A stretch of DNA of 64,000 nucleotides from Dongia_B soli (GCF_034044715.1 NZ_JAXCLW010000003.1:310001-374000); one strand, 5' to 3'. Positions 52,947-61,330 are shown, counted from the first letter of the stretch. The notes: generated by a model from the sequence alone, not told the origin. Translations and numbers: made by a program.

Positions 52947-52973
52947 TTGCCATAAATTGCCACTTTTTGGCAA
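52947..52973 (-). promoter_or_regulatory. TTGCCA triple half-site upstream of the dimethylglycine dehydrogenase gene
   Basis: TTGCCA occurs at 52947-52952 and again at 52957-52962, ten bases (one helical turn) apart, and its inverse TGGCAA lies at 52968-52973. The second and third form a palindrome with 5-nt spacer. It is 22-48 bp upstream of the start codon, a good place for a repressor or activator. No regulator gene is adjacent. Confidence 0.5.
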
Positions 52974-53318
52974 ATATTGCAACACATCATAGCAGTGGAT
53001 CATGACAATTGATGGTGCAGCGCTATGCAATAGACGCAATCAACAATCACTTGCATTGCCGGGAAATTTACCTAATTTTGCGGCAGACGCTGGCAAGCAA
53101 GCCCCTGGCTATCCGCGTCGCGCATGCGCGGCGGATGTGGTTAAGCAAACAAGAGTTGGCGTCCTTTGTGTGGTTTGAACTGCCGTTCCAACTGGCACTA
53201 AGGAGGTCATCGGAAGCCCCGCCAGCGCCTCGGCTCCTCAGGAGCTGATGCAAGCAAACGGATTCCGACTGCCAACGACATCCAGGCCGACGGCTCCTTT
53301 CGCGGAAGGAGTTGCGTT
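52974..53318. other. 345-nt divergent intergenic region
   Basis: No supported gene. It contains a perfect anti-SD match TAAGGAGGT at 53199-53207 with no start codon behind it, and GCTCCT/AGGAGC at 53231-53243 directly before an ATG at 53248 that opens a 72-codon frame running into the amidotransferase gene in another frame. I regard these as leader features of the amidotransferase transcript at best. Confidence 0.4.
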
Positions 53319-54092
53319 ATGCATTTGCTTGTCATTCAACATTGCCCTGTCACGCCTGCTGGCCTCGTCGGCCGGATCGCAGAAGAACGCGGTGCGGAAC
53401 TCCGCACTGTCTTTCCCCATCAAGGCGAAAAGCTGCCCGCGAACGGCGCCGATATGGACGGCCTGATCGTGCTGGGCGGCCCGATGCATGCGGGTGACGA
53501 TATCGGCTATCCGGCTTTCGTCGATATCATGGCCCTCATCCGCGATTGCCATGAACGAGCCGTTCCGGTTCTCGGTATCTGCCTTGGCTCGCAATTGATT
53601 GCCCGCGCCTTCGGCCAGCGCGTCTATCGCTTCGGCGGCCTCGAGGTCGGCTATCCGGCGGTCTATTTGACCGAGGCGGCCAAGAGCGATCCCTTGCTGT
53701 CCGGTCTGGCCGCGGAGCAGCGCATCATGCAGATGCATGAAGACAGTTTCGATCTGCCGCCGGAAGCGGTGCTGTTGATGCAGAACGAAGTTTGCGCCAA
53801 CCAAGGCTTCCGCATCGGCATGACGACCTATGGCTTCCAGTTCCACCCGGAAGTGACCTTGCAGGAAGCAAGATCCTTCCCGCGCGACTGCTGGGCTTCG
53901 ATGAGCCGGCATTTCGGCAATCGGGCACCGGCACAGGAGGCCCGCGCCCTGCGTGAGGCCGATCTCTATTTCGACCAGGGGGCTGCCTTCTGCCGCATCA
54001 TGACCGACCGTTGGTTGGACTTGGTCGCGAAACGCCCCCTGACCTCGCAGGCATACGTGGCACGTACCGACGGCGAGCGCCGTCGGGCTTGA
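53319..54092 (+). CDS. Class I glutamine amidotransferase-like protein
   Basis: 257 residues of the stand-alone GuaA-N/GATase1 type. The nucleophile elbow is VLGICLGSQLIARAFG (Cys), and the His-Glu pair is in FQFHPEVT; the oxyanion strand is LIVLGGPMHAGDD. A C-terminal extension of about 50 residues follows. AAGGAG lies 8 nt before the ATG. Homologues include gamma-glutamyl hydrolases or amidotransferases of N-methyl amine and polyamine metabolism, which would suit the neighbouring dehydrogenase, but the substrate is not deducible. Confidence 0.85.
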   Translation: MHLLVIQHCPVTPAGLVGRIAEERGAELRTVFPHQGEKLPANGADMDGLIVLGGPMHAGDDIGYPAFVDIMALIRDCHERAVPVLGICLGSQLIARAFGQRVYRFGGLEVGYPAVYLTEAAKSDPLLSGLAAEQRIMQMHEDSFDLPPEAVLLMQNEVCANQGFRIGMTTYGFQFHPEVTLQEARSFPRDCWASMSRHFGNRAPAQEARALREADLYFDQGAAFCRIMTDRWLDLVAKRPLTSQAYVARTDGERRRA

Positions 54093-54209
54093 GCCGCGGT
54101 TTCGGCCGTACAGGGACCGACGCCGGTCATCTGTTGCGCCAAAGTCGGCGGACAGGTGGCAGCTCGATCGCGCTGATGGCTGATGATGGGTGTGAAGATC
54201 GAAACGGCA

Positions 54210-54243
54210 AGCGCCACGTCGCCTAGTCAGGCAACGTGGCGCT
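54210..54243. terminator. Hairpin between the amidotransferase and cupin genes
   Basis: AGCGCCACGT pairs perfectly with ACGTGGCGCT; inside, GCC pairs with GGC around a 6-nt loop. It lies between two convergent genes, 14 nt from the cupin stop, and probably ends both transcripts. Confidence 0.75.
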
Positions 54244-54257
54244 GAACCGAGCGGCAA

Positions 54258-54638
54258 TTACTTGCCGTCCTGCTCCAGGAAGATGGTGTAGAACTTGCGC
54301 ACCGTCTTCGGCATATGCCAGGTGCCCTTGAAGCCCTTGGCGATGGTGAAGGTGTCGCCCTTCTTGAAAACTTCGGTATTGCCGCGCTGATCGGTGATAT
54401 GCACCTCGCCTTTCAGGATGTGGCAGAACTCATCAAAGGGATAGCCGGTCAGCTTCAGCGTGCCCTTCGCGCACTCCCACACACCGGTCATGAACTTGCC
54501 GGTCTTATCAGTGAAGTAGTTGTGGCTGGCTTCCACCGGATTGCCGTCCACCAATTTGCCCAATGTCGTGACACCGCCCTGTTTCAGGCCCTTGCCCTCC
54601 GGGCCGTCTTTCGACATGCGGACCAGTTTCTTGCTCAT
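54258..54638 (-). CDS. Cupin-domain protein (DUF861 / EutQ-like)
   Basis: 126-residue single cupin. The barrel contains GVWECAKGTLKLTGYPFDEF, FCHILKGEVHITDQRG and FKKGDTFTIAKGFKGTW, the last two being the two cupin motifs, with His and Glu ligands partly replaced as is typical for this (S)-ureidoglycine aminohydrolase / EutQ-like branch. The ATG at 54638 follows AGGAG by 6 nt. Function unknown; often beside N-methyl amine or polyamine catabolic genes. Confidence 0.8.
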   Translation of the reverse strand: MSKKLVRMSKDGPEGKGLKQGGVTTLGKLVDGNPVEASHNYFTDKTGKFMTGVWECAKGTLKLTGYPFDEFCHILKGEVHITDQRGNTEVFKKGDTFTIAKGFKGTWHMPKTVRKFYTIFLEQDGK

Positions 54639-54788
54639 TGTCGCTCCTCGATACGCAGACACGTTTAACGGCGCCCTATCGCACCGTGCCAGTCCGATAA
54701 CCCGTTATGGCACAGGCTGTCTATCGCCGAAGCAGTCTGGTGTGTCGAAAGAGCGTCAACTTGAGCTGAAGCGCGTCGGCTTGTCCCA

Positions 54789-54827
54789 GGTAGCTTGCCC
54801 TGGTCAATTTGCCGCGGTGAAGTTGCC
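54789..54827. repeat. Imperfect short tandem repeat
   Basis: Three adjacent units with the pattern GGT-N3/4-TTGCC (starts near 54789, 54802 and 54816) lie just past the stop codon of the small unknown gene. They are degenerate and could be part of its 3' untranslated region. The remainder of 54639-54788 holds nothing recognisable. Confidence 0.4.
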
Positions 54828-54831
54828 GCAG

Positions 54832-55236
54832 TCAGCTGGCCCGGGCAAACGGCAGAGAGATGACGATCGCCGATGGCAAGGCCAGCTCCGCATCCCTGAT
54901 CGCGGCGGAAGCCAGCGTGACGCAGATGCCCGGCTCCTCGAAGCGGGTCAGGGCTTCGACCGGCTCGGCTGGCGGCACGGTCAACCCATCAGCGCGACCG
55001 GGAATGCCGTGCAGACGCAGGCTGCCATCGGCCGCCCGGCGCAGCTCGGCCTCGACGGTAACGTGACGCCAGATTTCGGTCTCGCCGCGCCGCCAATCTT
55101 CCCGGCACTGCCGGATGAGATCGACCTCAATATCGACGGAGACTGTTCTGCTGGTTGGTGCTGCCGCCCGGTTACCATGGAATGGCACAACTCGGTCCTG
55201 CGTGCCTGGCACGTTGCGGTTCAGAGAACGCCGCAT
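54832..55236 (-). CDS. Hypothetical protein with a strong ribosome site
   Basis: 134 residues, no signal peptide or membrane segment. It starts MRRSLNRNVPGTQDR and has an ordered-looking middle with VSVDIEVDLIRQCREDWRRG and VTVEAELRRAADGSLRLHG. I believe it is a real gene because AGGAGGGG lies 7 nt before the ATG at 55236, in a place with no other explanation. The composition (alternating acidic and basic residues, beta-like stretches) is protein-like. I recognise no family. It is divergent from the aldo/keto reductase and in the same direction as the cupin. Confidence 0.55.
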   Translation of the reverse strand: MRRSLNRNVPGTQDRVVPFHGNRAAAPTSRTVSVDIEVDLIRQCREDWRRGETEIWRHVTVEAELRRAADGSLRLHGIPGRADGLTVPPAEPVEALTRFEEPGICVTLASAAIRDAELALPSAIVISLPFARAS

Positions 55237-55482
55237 GGCCGCCCCTCCTGGGGATCTCGGCGCGGACGGACAGCGGGTCGGGCGCCGCGACCTCCGCACC
55301 GTCCCGCGATTTGCGATATGACGCAGATCGCCCCTATCTTCAAGAGGAAAGGTCCTCATTTTTTCGTCAATGGCGGCGGCGTGTCACGCGCGCAACACTT
55401 TATCGACCAAGCCAGCCGATCGTCATAACCTTCGCGTATTGTTTCGAGACCACGACGTAAAGAGAAAATAAAGGAGAGCTGC

Positions 55483-56481
55483 ATGTCCGCGAAAATGTCC
55501 TACACCCGTCTCGGCAAGAGCGGCCTGCGCGTCTCTCGCCTCTGCCTCGGCACCATGACCTATGGCACGCCTGCCTGGCGCGAATGGGTGCTGGACGAAA
55601 AGACCTCGCGCCCGTTCTTCGAGCGTGCTTTGGACGCCGGCATCAACTTCTTCGACACCGCTGACATGTATTCCAATGGCGTCAGCGAGGAGGTCGTCGG
55701 CCGCGCCATGCGCGATCTCGTCTCGGATCGTGAGGACGTGGTGATCGCGACCAAATGCTATTACGGCACGGCGGGCGACAAGCCCAACCGGCGGGGCCTT
55801 TCCCGCAAGCATATAATGGATGCCTGCGACCGGTCGCTGCGCCGACTGGGAATGGAATACATCGACCTCTATCAGATCCACCGCTTCGACCCGGACACTC
55901 CGGTCGAGGAAACCCTCGAAGCCCTGCATCATCTCGTCCGCGCCGGCAAGGTCCGCTATATCGGCGCTTCCTCAATGTATGCCTGGCAATTCGCCAAATA
56001 TCTCTATCTGGCCGACCGGCAGTTTCTGACCCGCTTCGTGTCGATGCAGAACCATTACAATTTGATTTATCGGGAGGAAGAGCGGGAGATGATGCCGCTT
56101 TGCCAATCGGAAGGCATCGGCTGTATCCCCTGGAGCCCGCTTGCCCGGGGTTTCCTGGCCGGCAACCGCGACCGTCAGGGCGGTGGCGGTACGACCCGCG
56201 CCCGCAGTGACGACGCCGCCGGCAGATTCTATTACCGCGATGACGATTTCGCCGTCGCCGAACGCAATGTCGAAGTGGCGAAGCGGCTGGATGCCAAACC
56301 GATGCAGGTCGCCCTGGCCTGGGTGCTCAGCAATCCGGCGGTGACCGCACCGATCGTGGGTGCCAGCCGGATCGAGCATCTCAATGACGCATTGGAAGCG
56401 TTACAGCTCACCTTGTCGATCGAAGACAAGGCAGCACTCGAAGAATGCTATCGCCCGCATCCGGTTCTGGGACATGACTAG
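55483..56481 (+). CDS. Aldo/keto reductase
   Basis: 332-residue NADPH-dependent reductase with the (beta/alpha)8 barrel. The catalytic tetrad is visible: Asp and Tyr in FFDTADMYSNG, Lys in VIATKCYYG, His in DLYQIHRFDP. The cofactor part has IPWSPLARGFLAGN and IVGASRIEHL near the C-terminus. It belongs to the AKR11/13-like bacterial group acting on small aldehydes. Substrate unknown. An AAGGAG element precedes the ATG. Confidence 0.9.
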   Translation: MSAKMSYTRLGKSGLRVSRLCLGTMTYGTPAWREWVLDEKTSRPFFERALDAGINFFDTADMYSNGVSEEVVGRAMRDLVSDREDVVIATKCYYGTAGDKPNRRGLSRKHIMDACDRSLRRLGMEYIDLYQIHRFDPDTPVEETLEALHHLVRAGKVRYIGASSMYAWQFAKYLYLADRQFLTRFVSMQNHYNLIYREEEREMMPLCQSEGIGCIPWSPLARGFLAGNRDRQGGGGTTRARSDDAAGRFYYRDDDFAVAERNVEVAKRLDAKPMQVALAWVLSNPAVTAPIVGASRIEHLNDALEALQLTLSIEDKAALEECYRPHPVLGHD

Positions 56482-56506
56482 GGAGGGCAAGACGAACCGC
56501 GATGAA

Positions 56507-57292
56507 TCAGCCCGGCTTGATCTGGGCGTTCCGCTGGACCAAGGCGGTGAAGAGCTGAAGATCCGTCGGCTCGGCATCCGAGACCACCCAATAGGTCGCC
56601 CGGCCTGCCGTCCAATAGGTCAGATGGTATCCCTTGATGGTCATCGCCTCGGTACCATGCCCATGCACTTCACCGGGCATCGGGGGACAGGCGAGGAAAT
56701 TGATCCAGTGGTTCTCATGACGATAGACCAGAGCCGCCACGGCGCGGCCGGCAACATAATCAAGCCGGCCGCCCACCAGCTCGAAATTCTGTGATGCAAG
56801 ATCGGCAACCACCGGCGCCACGCTAACCTTGCCATTGAACCAGGGAACGATCTGATTGGGGTCACCGGACGCTACATCCGTAAGGTGCCCCGGCATCAGC
56901 GACCGGATATGGCTTGCCACAACCTGCTCGGCGAGATCCGGTTCTACCTGCTGCCGTGTCAGCCGGTAAGCCACGCCGCCGGCCACGAGCAATCCTACCG
57001 CCGAAGCAGCGACGGCCAGGGCGCGCCGCCGGGACAACACAACAGTATCTGCATTCGGCTGCATCGCCATGGCGACGCCCAAGCGCTGTCGCAGCCCCTC
57101 TGGCGCCCGATAGCGGACCAGGGTCGATTGCAGCCGGAGATGCAATGCCCGGCGTTCCAACCGGCGCTTGCGGCAATGAGGACAGGCCGCCAAATGTGCC
57201 TCCAATGCCAGAATGCTGGTGAGATCGAGCTCACCATCGACATCGGCATCGATCAGGCCAACCATCCGATCACAATCCATGAGCCGCCCCAT
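56507..57292 (-). CDS. Anti-sigma factor with zinc-finger-like N-terminus
   Basis: 261 residues. Residues 1-50 hold the anti-sigma zinc motif His-x3-Cys-x2-Cys in HLAACPHCRKR. One membrane helix at about residues 88-108 (RALAVAASAVGLLVAGGVAY) separates it from a periplasmic domain ending in YWVVSDAEPTDLQ. It overlaps the 3' end of the sigma gene by up to 23 nt, so it is the cognate anti-sigma. An ATG four codons in (57280) is an equally plausible start. Confidence 0.86.
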   Translation of the reverse strand: MGRLMDCDRMVGLIDADVDGELDLTSILALEAHLAACPHCRKRRLERRALHLRLQSTLVRYRAPEGLRQRLGVAMAMQPNADTVVLSRRRALAVAASAVGLLVAGGVAYRLTRQQVEPDLAEQVVASHIRSLMPGHLTDVASGDPNQIVPWFNGKVSVAPVVADLASQNFELVGGRLDYVAGRAVAALVYRHENHWINFLACPPMPGEVHGHGTEAMTIKGYHLTYWTAGRATYWVVSDAEPTDLQLFTALVQRNAQIKPG

Positions 57293-57860
57293 GGCCGACC
57301 TGCCGCTCCATAGCGGTGGTCAGATGCTCCCGCGCCCGCGCCAGCCGCGACATTACCGTTCCGATCGGTATACCGGCAATTTCGCTGATCTCGCGATAAG
57401 AACAGCCCTGCAATTCCCGCAACACGATGACCTCCCGATAATGCGGCGCCAGATCGGCCACCGCCTGATGCAGTTGTTCGCGCATTTCTTTGTCCGCAAG
57501 CGTCGCTTCCGGTGTTTCCGTCGCCGTGGGATACAGCGTCACCACAGTCGATCGGTTGGCCATTTCGATGGCGGCGTCGTTATCAGTGAAAACCAGTTGA
57601 TGGGGTCGATTGACCCGCAACCAACTGAAGCAGCAGCGGCGAACGATGGTCAGCAGCCAGGGCCGGGCTTCCGGGCCGCGGAAGGTGCCGAAATGCTTCA
57701 TCGCCTTCAAATAAGCCTCTTGAACCACATCCTCAGCATCGCTGCGATTACCGGTTAGCCACCGCGCGAGATTATAAGCATCATCCAGATGCGGCAGCAT
57801 GAGGCGCTCGAAGGCCGCACGTTGTACCTGATCCACGAAACCCAGCCTCCGCCGATACAT
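57270..57860 (-). CDS. ECF-type RNA polymerase sigma factor
   Basis: 196 residues. Region 2 is DAYNLARWLTGNRSDAEDVVQEAYLKAM; region 4 is YREVIVLRELQGCSYREISEIAG followed by IPIGTVMSRLARAREHL (cores VVQEAYLKA and GTVMSRLARAR). It presumably directs an envelope-stress regulon together with the anti-sigma downstream. A GTG at 57836 has GGAGG 9 nt upstream and may be the true start, removing eight residues. Its own promoter motif was not identified. Confidence 0.92.
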   Translation of the reverse strand: MYRRRLGFVDQVQRAAFERLMLPHLDDAYNLARWLTGNRSDAEDVVQEAYLKAMKHFGTFRGPEARPWLLTIVRRCCFSWLRVNRPHQLVFTDNDAAIEMANRSTVVTLYPTATETPEATLADKEMREQLHQAVADLAPHYREVIVLRELQGCSYREISEIAGIPIGTVMSRLARAREHLTTAMERQVGHGAAHGL

Positions 57861-58035
57861 TTGGTATCTGGAACGAGGACTCGCTTATTCCCGCCTTTAT
57901 TCCAGATCGCCTGAAAATCGGATGTCATAACCATAACATGCTGTCGGCAAGGTATCGTGCCGCGTGAGGCATCCTTACCGTGTGACCTCTGTCACCGATA
58001 TGCTTGGATCTGATAACAGTTCAAGGAAATTTATG

Positions 58036-58102
58036 CTGCAACGCAATAAATGAGTTGCGAATCCCTGCAACGCCGAGAGAAGATCATGCTGCAATGCAGC
58101 AT
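58036..58102 (+). promoter_or_regulatory. PhaR-like boxes ahead of the patatin gene
   Basis: CTGC-AAC-GCAA lies at 58036-58046, and at 58086-58102 a 17-nt palindrome ATGCTGCA-A-TGCAGCAT contains the exact PhaR-type core CTGC-N3-GCAG. The latter covers one candidate ATG (58094). The same box type is found at the phasin promoter. Nothing else is seen in the gap 57861-58085, apart from unassigned sigma/anti-sigma upstream DNA. Confidence 0.6.
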
Positions 58103-59431
58103 AAGCTTTCACGATCTGACAGAATGAGCGGCCCGTTATGGCAGCGTCTCACATCACATTTCGGCTATTCGCCAAAACCTTCGCCGGCAGACTCAACTGT
58201 CGCGCCAGGAATGGTACAGCCGGAAGGTGAGGCGGCGCCATTATCCGCGGTGTCAGACATGCCTACAAATGCATCTGCGATGAGATCAGCCGCTGCCATT
58301 CCGCCCTTTCAACCGCCGCCGCACACAGTTCTCAATTCTTTCCTCGAACCGGCACAGCTCACCGATGCTGAAGCCGCACTTGAAAAATCGAAGGGCCCAG
58401 CGCAAACGACCGATCCCCAAAAAGCCGCCGACCGTAGACTGGCTCTGGCCCTGCAAGGTGGTGGTGCCCATGGCGCTTTCACCTGGGGCGTACTTGATCG
58501 TTTGCTGGACGAATCCGACATAGCCATCGATGCCATCAGCGGTGCCAGCGCCGGTGCACTCAATGCAGTCGCCCTTGCAGCCGGCTATATGCAGGATGGC
58601 AGGGCCGGTGCGCAGGAGATGCTGAGCAAGCTCTGGCACCGCATCGCAGATCTGGCCAGCATGAGCCTTCTGCAGCCCACGCCGATGGAACGCCTTGCGC
58701 CCGGCTGGCGCAGCGATTGGTCACCGGGCCACCTATTGCTCGACTTCTTTTCGCGCTTCGTCTCACCTTACCAATTCAATCCCTTTGGCATCGATCCACT
58801 TCGCCAGCTCCTGCAGGATCTGATCGACTTCGATTCGTTGCGACGACCCGAAGCGATCCGACTTTTCATCTCCACCACACAGCTCGACACCGGCGATCTC
58901 CGTATTTTCGGCAACGAGACCATTACGGTAGAAACCATTCTGGCTTCGGGCTGTCTCCCCTCGTTCAATCAGGCCATCAAACTCGACGATACCTATTATT
59001 GGGATGGCGGCTATAGCGGCAATCCAGCGTTGCTGCCGCTCCTCATGGAGACGACGGCGATGGAAATCTTGCTGGTGCGCATCGATCCGAAACAGGTCGC
59101 AGGCGTGCCGATGACGGTAAACGGCATCCGCAGCCGCCTTAATCGCATCATGTTCAACGCACCGCTCAATGCCGAATTGCGTTTCATCGATTGGCTACGG
59201 CACGAGCTCAACGGGCCGGCGCGGCCATTGACGCCGGTGGGCCAGCGGCTGAAGCACTTACATATACAGTCGTTGAGCGCCGACGATTTCATGGGCCAGC
59301 TGGACGATTCCAGCAAGCTGATGCCGGATCTGGAATTCATCAGCCGATTACGCCGGGTCGGCCATGAAACCGCCAGTCAATGGCTGGGCGCGCGGTCAGC
59401 TCGTAAGCTGCCGCAAGGGAATTGTGATTAA
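58094..59431 (+). CDS. Patatin-like phospholipase (possible PHB-granule hydrolase)
   Basis: 445 residues. A variable N-terminus of about 110 residues precedes the patatin domain, which has the oxyanion motif ALALQGGGAHGAFTWGVLD, the nucleophile GASAGALN and the catalytic Asp in YYWDGGYSGNP. Patatins of this type are cytoplasmic and in alphaproteobacteria often neighbour 3-hydroxybutyrate dehydrogenase. A start at 58124 (MSGPLWQRL) is possible, since the ATG at 58094 lies inside the palindromic operator. No signal peptide is seen. It is transcribed alone. Confidence 0.85.
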   Translation: MQHKLSRSDRMSGPLWQRLTSHFGYSPKPSPADSTVAPGMVQPEGEAAPLSAVSDMPTNASAMRSAAAIPPFQPPPHTVLNSFLEPAQLTDAEAALEKSKGPAQTTDPQKAADRRLALALQGGGAHGAFTWGVLDRLLDESDIAIDAISGASAGALNAVALAAGYMQDGRAGAQEMLSKLWHRIADLASMSLLQPTPMERLAPGWRSDWSPGHLLLDFFSRFVSPYQFNPFGIDPLRQLLQDLIDFDSLRRPEAIRLFISTTQLDTGDLRIFGNETITVETILASGCLPSFNQAIKLDDTYYWDGGYSGNPALLPLLMETTAMEILLVRIDPKQVAGVPMTVNGIRSRLNRIMFNAPLNAELRFIDWLRHELNGPARPLTPVGQRLKHLHIQSLSADDFMGQLDDSSKLMPDLEFISRLRRVGHETASQWLGARSARKLPQGNCD

Positions 59432-59588
59432 AATCACAGAACGCCAATGCTTAGGTCTTCGTTAAAGCTTATCGCGGAGATTGATTCTGCGAAGGTGTGA
59501 CAGTATCGATGGCCATAGCCAATGGATGCCGTCTACGCGGCAATTGTGCCGCCGATAACCACGAAAAAGACCAACGACAGATAATGCC

Positions 59589-61238
59589 ATGACCGCCATC
59601 TCAAACCGGCAAGATCCGATCGAGGCTCCCCTTTCCCAAAGCGGCGCGACTGACAGCGAAGCTTTGAAGCAGCTGATCGATCTAGGTCTTGCTCTGTCTG
59701 CGGAACATGATCATGCCCGGCTGCTGGAACGAATTCTGCTTGGCGCCAAGCATTTGACCAAGGCAGATGGTGGCACACTCTACCTTCTGTCCGATAACCA
59801 CTTGCAGTTCCGACTGATTTATAATGACTCGCTGAAGATTGCACTCAACGGCGACGATCAATGCACGGCTTCCTTTCCGCCGCTGCCGTTGCATCTCGAC
59901 GATGGCGGAGCCAACCACAACAATCTCGCGACTTACGTTGCGCTCACAGGCAAGTCGGTGACGATTGCCGATGCTTACGGTGACATAAGCTTCGACTTTT
60001 CCGGAATCAGGGCCTTCGATGCGCGGACCGGTTACCGCTCGAAGAGTCTGCTTGCGGTGCCACTGAAAAATAACAAGCATGAAGTACTTGGCGTCCTGCA
60101 GTTGATCAATGCCCGGCCGGCGCGAACGTCACCCGAGACGACCGACTGCATTGCCTTCAACGACGAGATCCTGCCACTGATTAACGCTTTGGCGAGCCAG
60201 GCGGCAATCGCTCTCGACAATCAGCGTCTCTTGCAGGAGCAGCGCGAGCTTTTTGATGCCTTCATCACCATGATGGCGCAGGCGATCGATGCCAAATCAC
60301 CTTATACCGGTGGCCATTGCGAGCGCGTGCCGGTTCTGACGGAGATGCTGGCTCAGGCCGCTTGCTATGAGAGCGAGGGCCCGCTTGCCGATTTCTCACT
60401 GACGGCCGAGCAGTGGTACGAACTTCGCGTCGCCGGCGGCTTGCATGATGTCGGCAAGGTGACGACGCCGGTTCATATTCTCGACAAGGCGACGAAGCTG
60501 GAAAAGATTCACGATCGCATTCATGAGGTGAAGACACGGCTCGAGCTCCTACGCCGCGATGCCGAGATCGCTTGCCTCAAGGCGCAATTAGCCGGTACAT
60601 CCCGCGAGCTTGCGGAAGCGGAATGCGACGCCCGGTTGACGGAGCTCGATTCCATGTCCGCCTTCCTGGCCAAGGCGAATATCGGCGGCGAATTCATGGC
60701 CGATGCGGATATCGAGCGACTTCGCCAGATCGCCAATGAGTCCTGGTCTCTTCAAGCAGCACCGCAGCCGCTGCTGGAGGAAGAGGAATTGGAAAACTTG
60801 TCGATCCGTCGCGGCACCTTGAACGCCGCTGACCGAAAGATCGTCAACGACCACATCGTTCATACCATCCGCATGCTTGAAACGCTGCCGTTCCCGAAAC
60901 ATCTTCGCAACGTCGCGGAAATCGCCGGCGGACATCACGAGAAGATGGATGGCACCGGCTATCCCAAGGGATTGAAGCGGCACGAAATGTCCTGGCTTGC
61001 ACGCATGATGGGGATCGCCGATATCTTCGAGGCACTGACAGCCTGCGACCGGCCTTATAAAGCGCCGAAGACCTTGTCCGAATCGATCGGCATCATGGCG
61101 GAGATGAAGAGGACCGGTCATATCGATCCCGATCTCTTCGATCTCTTCCTGCGCTCAGGTATTTATCGGCGCTATGCCGAACGTTTCCTGGAGCCCTGCC
61201 AGATCGACGCGGTCGATATAGCGGCCTGTTTGGCGTGA
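59589..61238 (+). CDS. GAF-domain HD-GYP phosphodiesterase-like protein
   Basis: 549 residues. A GAF domain (about 28-215) with YRSKSLLAVPLKNNKHEVLG is followed by an HD-GYP domain: GGHCERVPVLTEML, GLHDVGKVTTPVHIL near residue 286, HHEKMDGTGYPKG near 449, and GIADIFEALTACDRPYK. The usual spacing between the HD and HH motifs is near 70 residues; here it is about 160, with a charged, helical insertion. It should hydrolyse cyclic di-GMP or related nucleotides under GAF control. It is monocistronic. Confidence 0.87.
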   Translation: MTAISNRQDPIEAPLSQSGATDSEALKQLIDLGLALSAEHDHARLLERILLGAKHLTKADGGTLYLLSDNHLQFRLIYNDSLKIALNGDDQCTASFPPLPLHLDDGGANHNNLATYVALTGKSVTIADAYGDISFDFSGIRAFDARTGYRSKSLLAVPLKNNKHEVLGVLQLINARPARTSPETTDCIAFNDEILPLINALASQAAIALDNQRLLQEQRELFDAFITMMAQAIDAKSPYTGGHCERVPVLTEMLAQAACYESEGPLADFSLTAEQWYELRVAGGLHDVGKVTTPVHILDKATKLEKIHDRIHEVKTRLELLRRDAEIACLKAQLAGTSRELAEAECDARLTELDSMSAFLAKANIGGEFMADADIERLRQIANESWSLQAAPQPLLEEEELENLSIRRGTLNAADRKIVNDHIVHTIRMLETLPFPKHLRNVAEIAGGHHEKMDGTGYPKGLKRHEMSWLARMMGIADIFEALTACDRPYKAPKTLSESIGIMAEMKRTGHIDPDLFDLFLRSGIYRRYAERFLEPCQIDAVDIAACLA

Positions 61239-61255
61239 GCTATGCATCGGGAAGG

Positions 61256-61330
61256 TGGCTGGGGCGCCAGGGATCGAACCTGGGAATGGCGGTACCAAAA
61301 ACCGCTGCCTTACCGCTTGGCTACGCCCCA
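61256..61330 (-). tRNA. trnQ: tRNA-Gln (anticodon TTG)
   Basis: On the minus strand the 75-nt sequence folds as a full cloverleaf: 7-bp acceptor TGGGGCG/CGCCCCA, D arm GCC/GGC, anticodon stem GCGGT/ACCGC with the loop TTTTGGT giving anticodon TTG, T arm CCAGG with TTCGATC, discriminator G. The CCA is encoded (61256-61258). Confidence 0.96.

Noticed and set aside
53009..53248. 79-codon plus-strand frame upstream of the amidotransferase
   Set aside because: No ribosome site, low-complexity translation, and it contains the leader elements described there.
57861..57960. GGAAC-like element near the ECF sigma gene as an autoregulatory promoter
   Set aside because: The spacing to any GTT element does not match the 16-17 nt needed on either strand.
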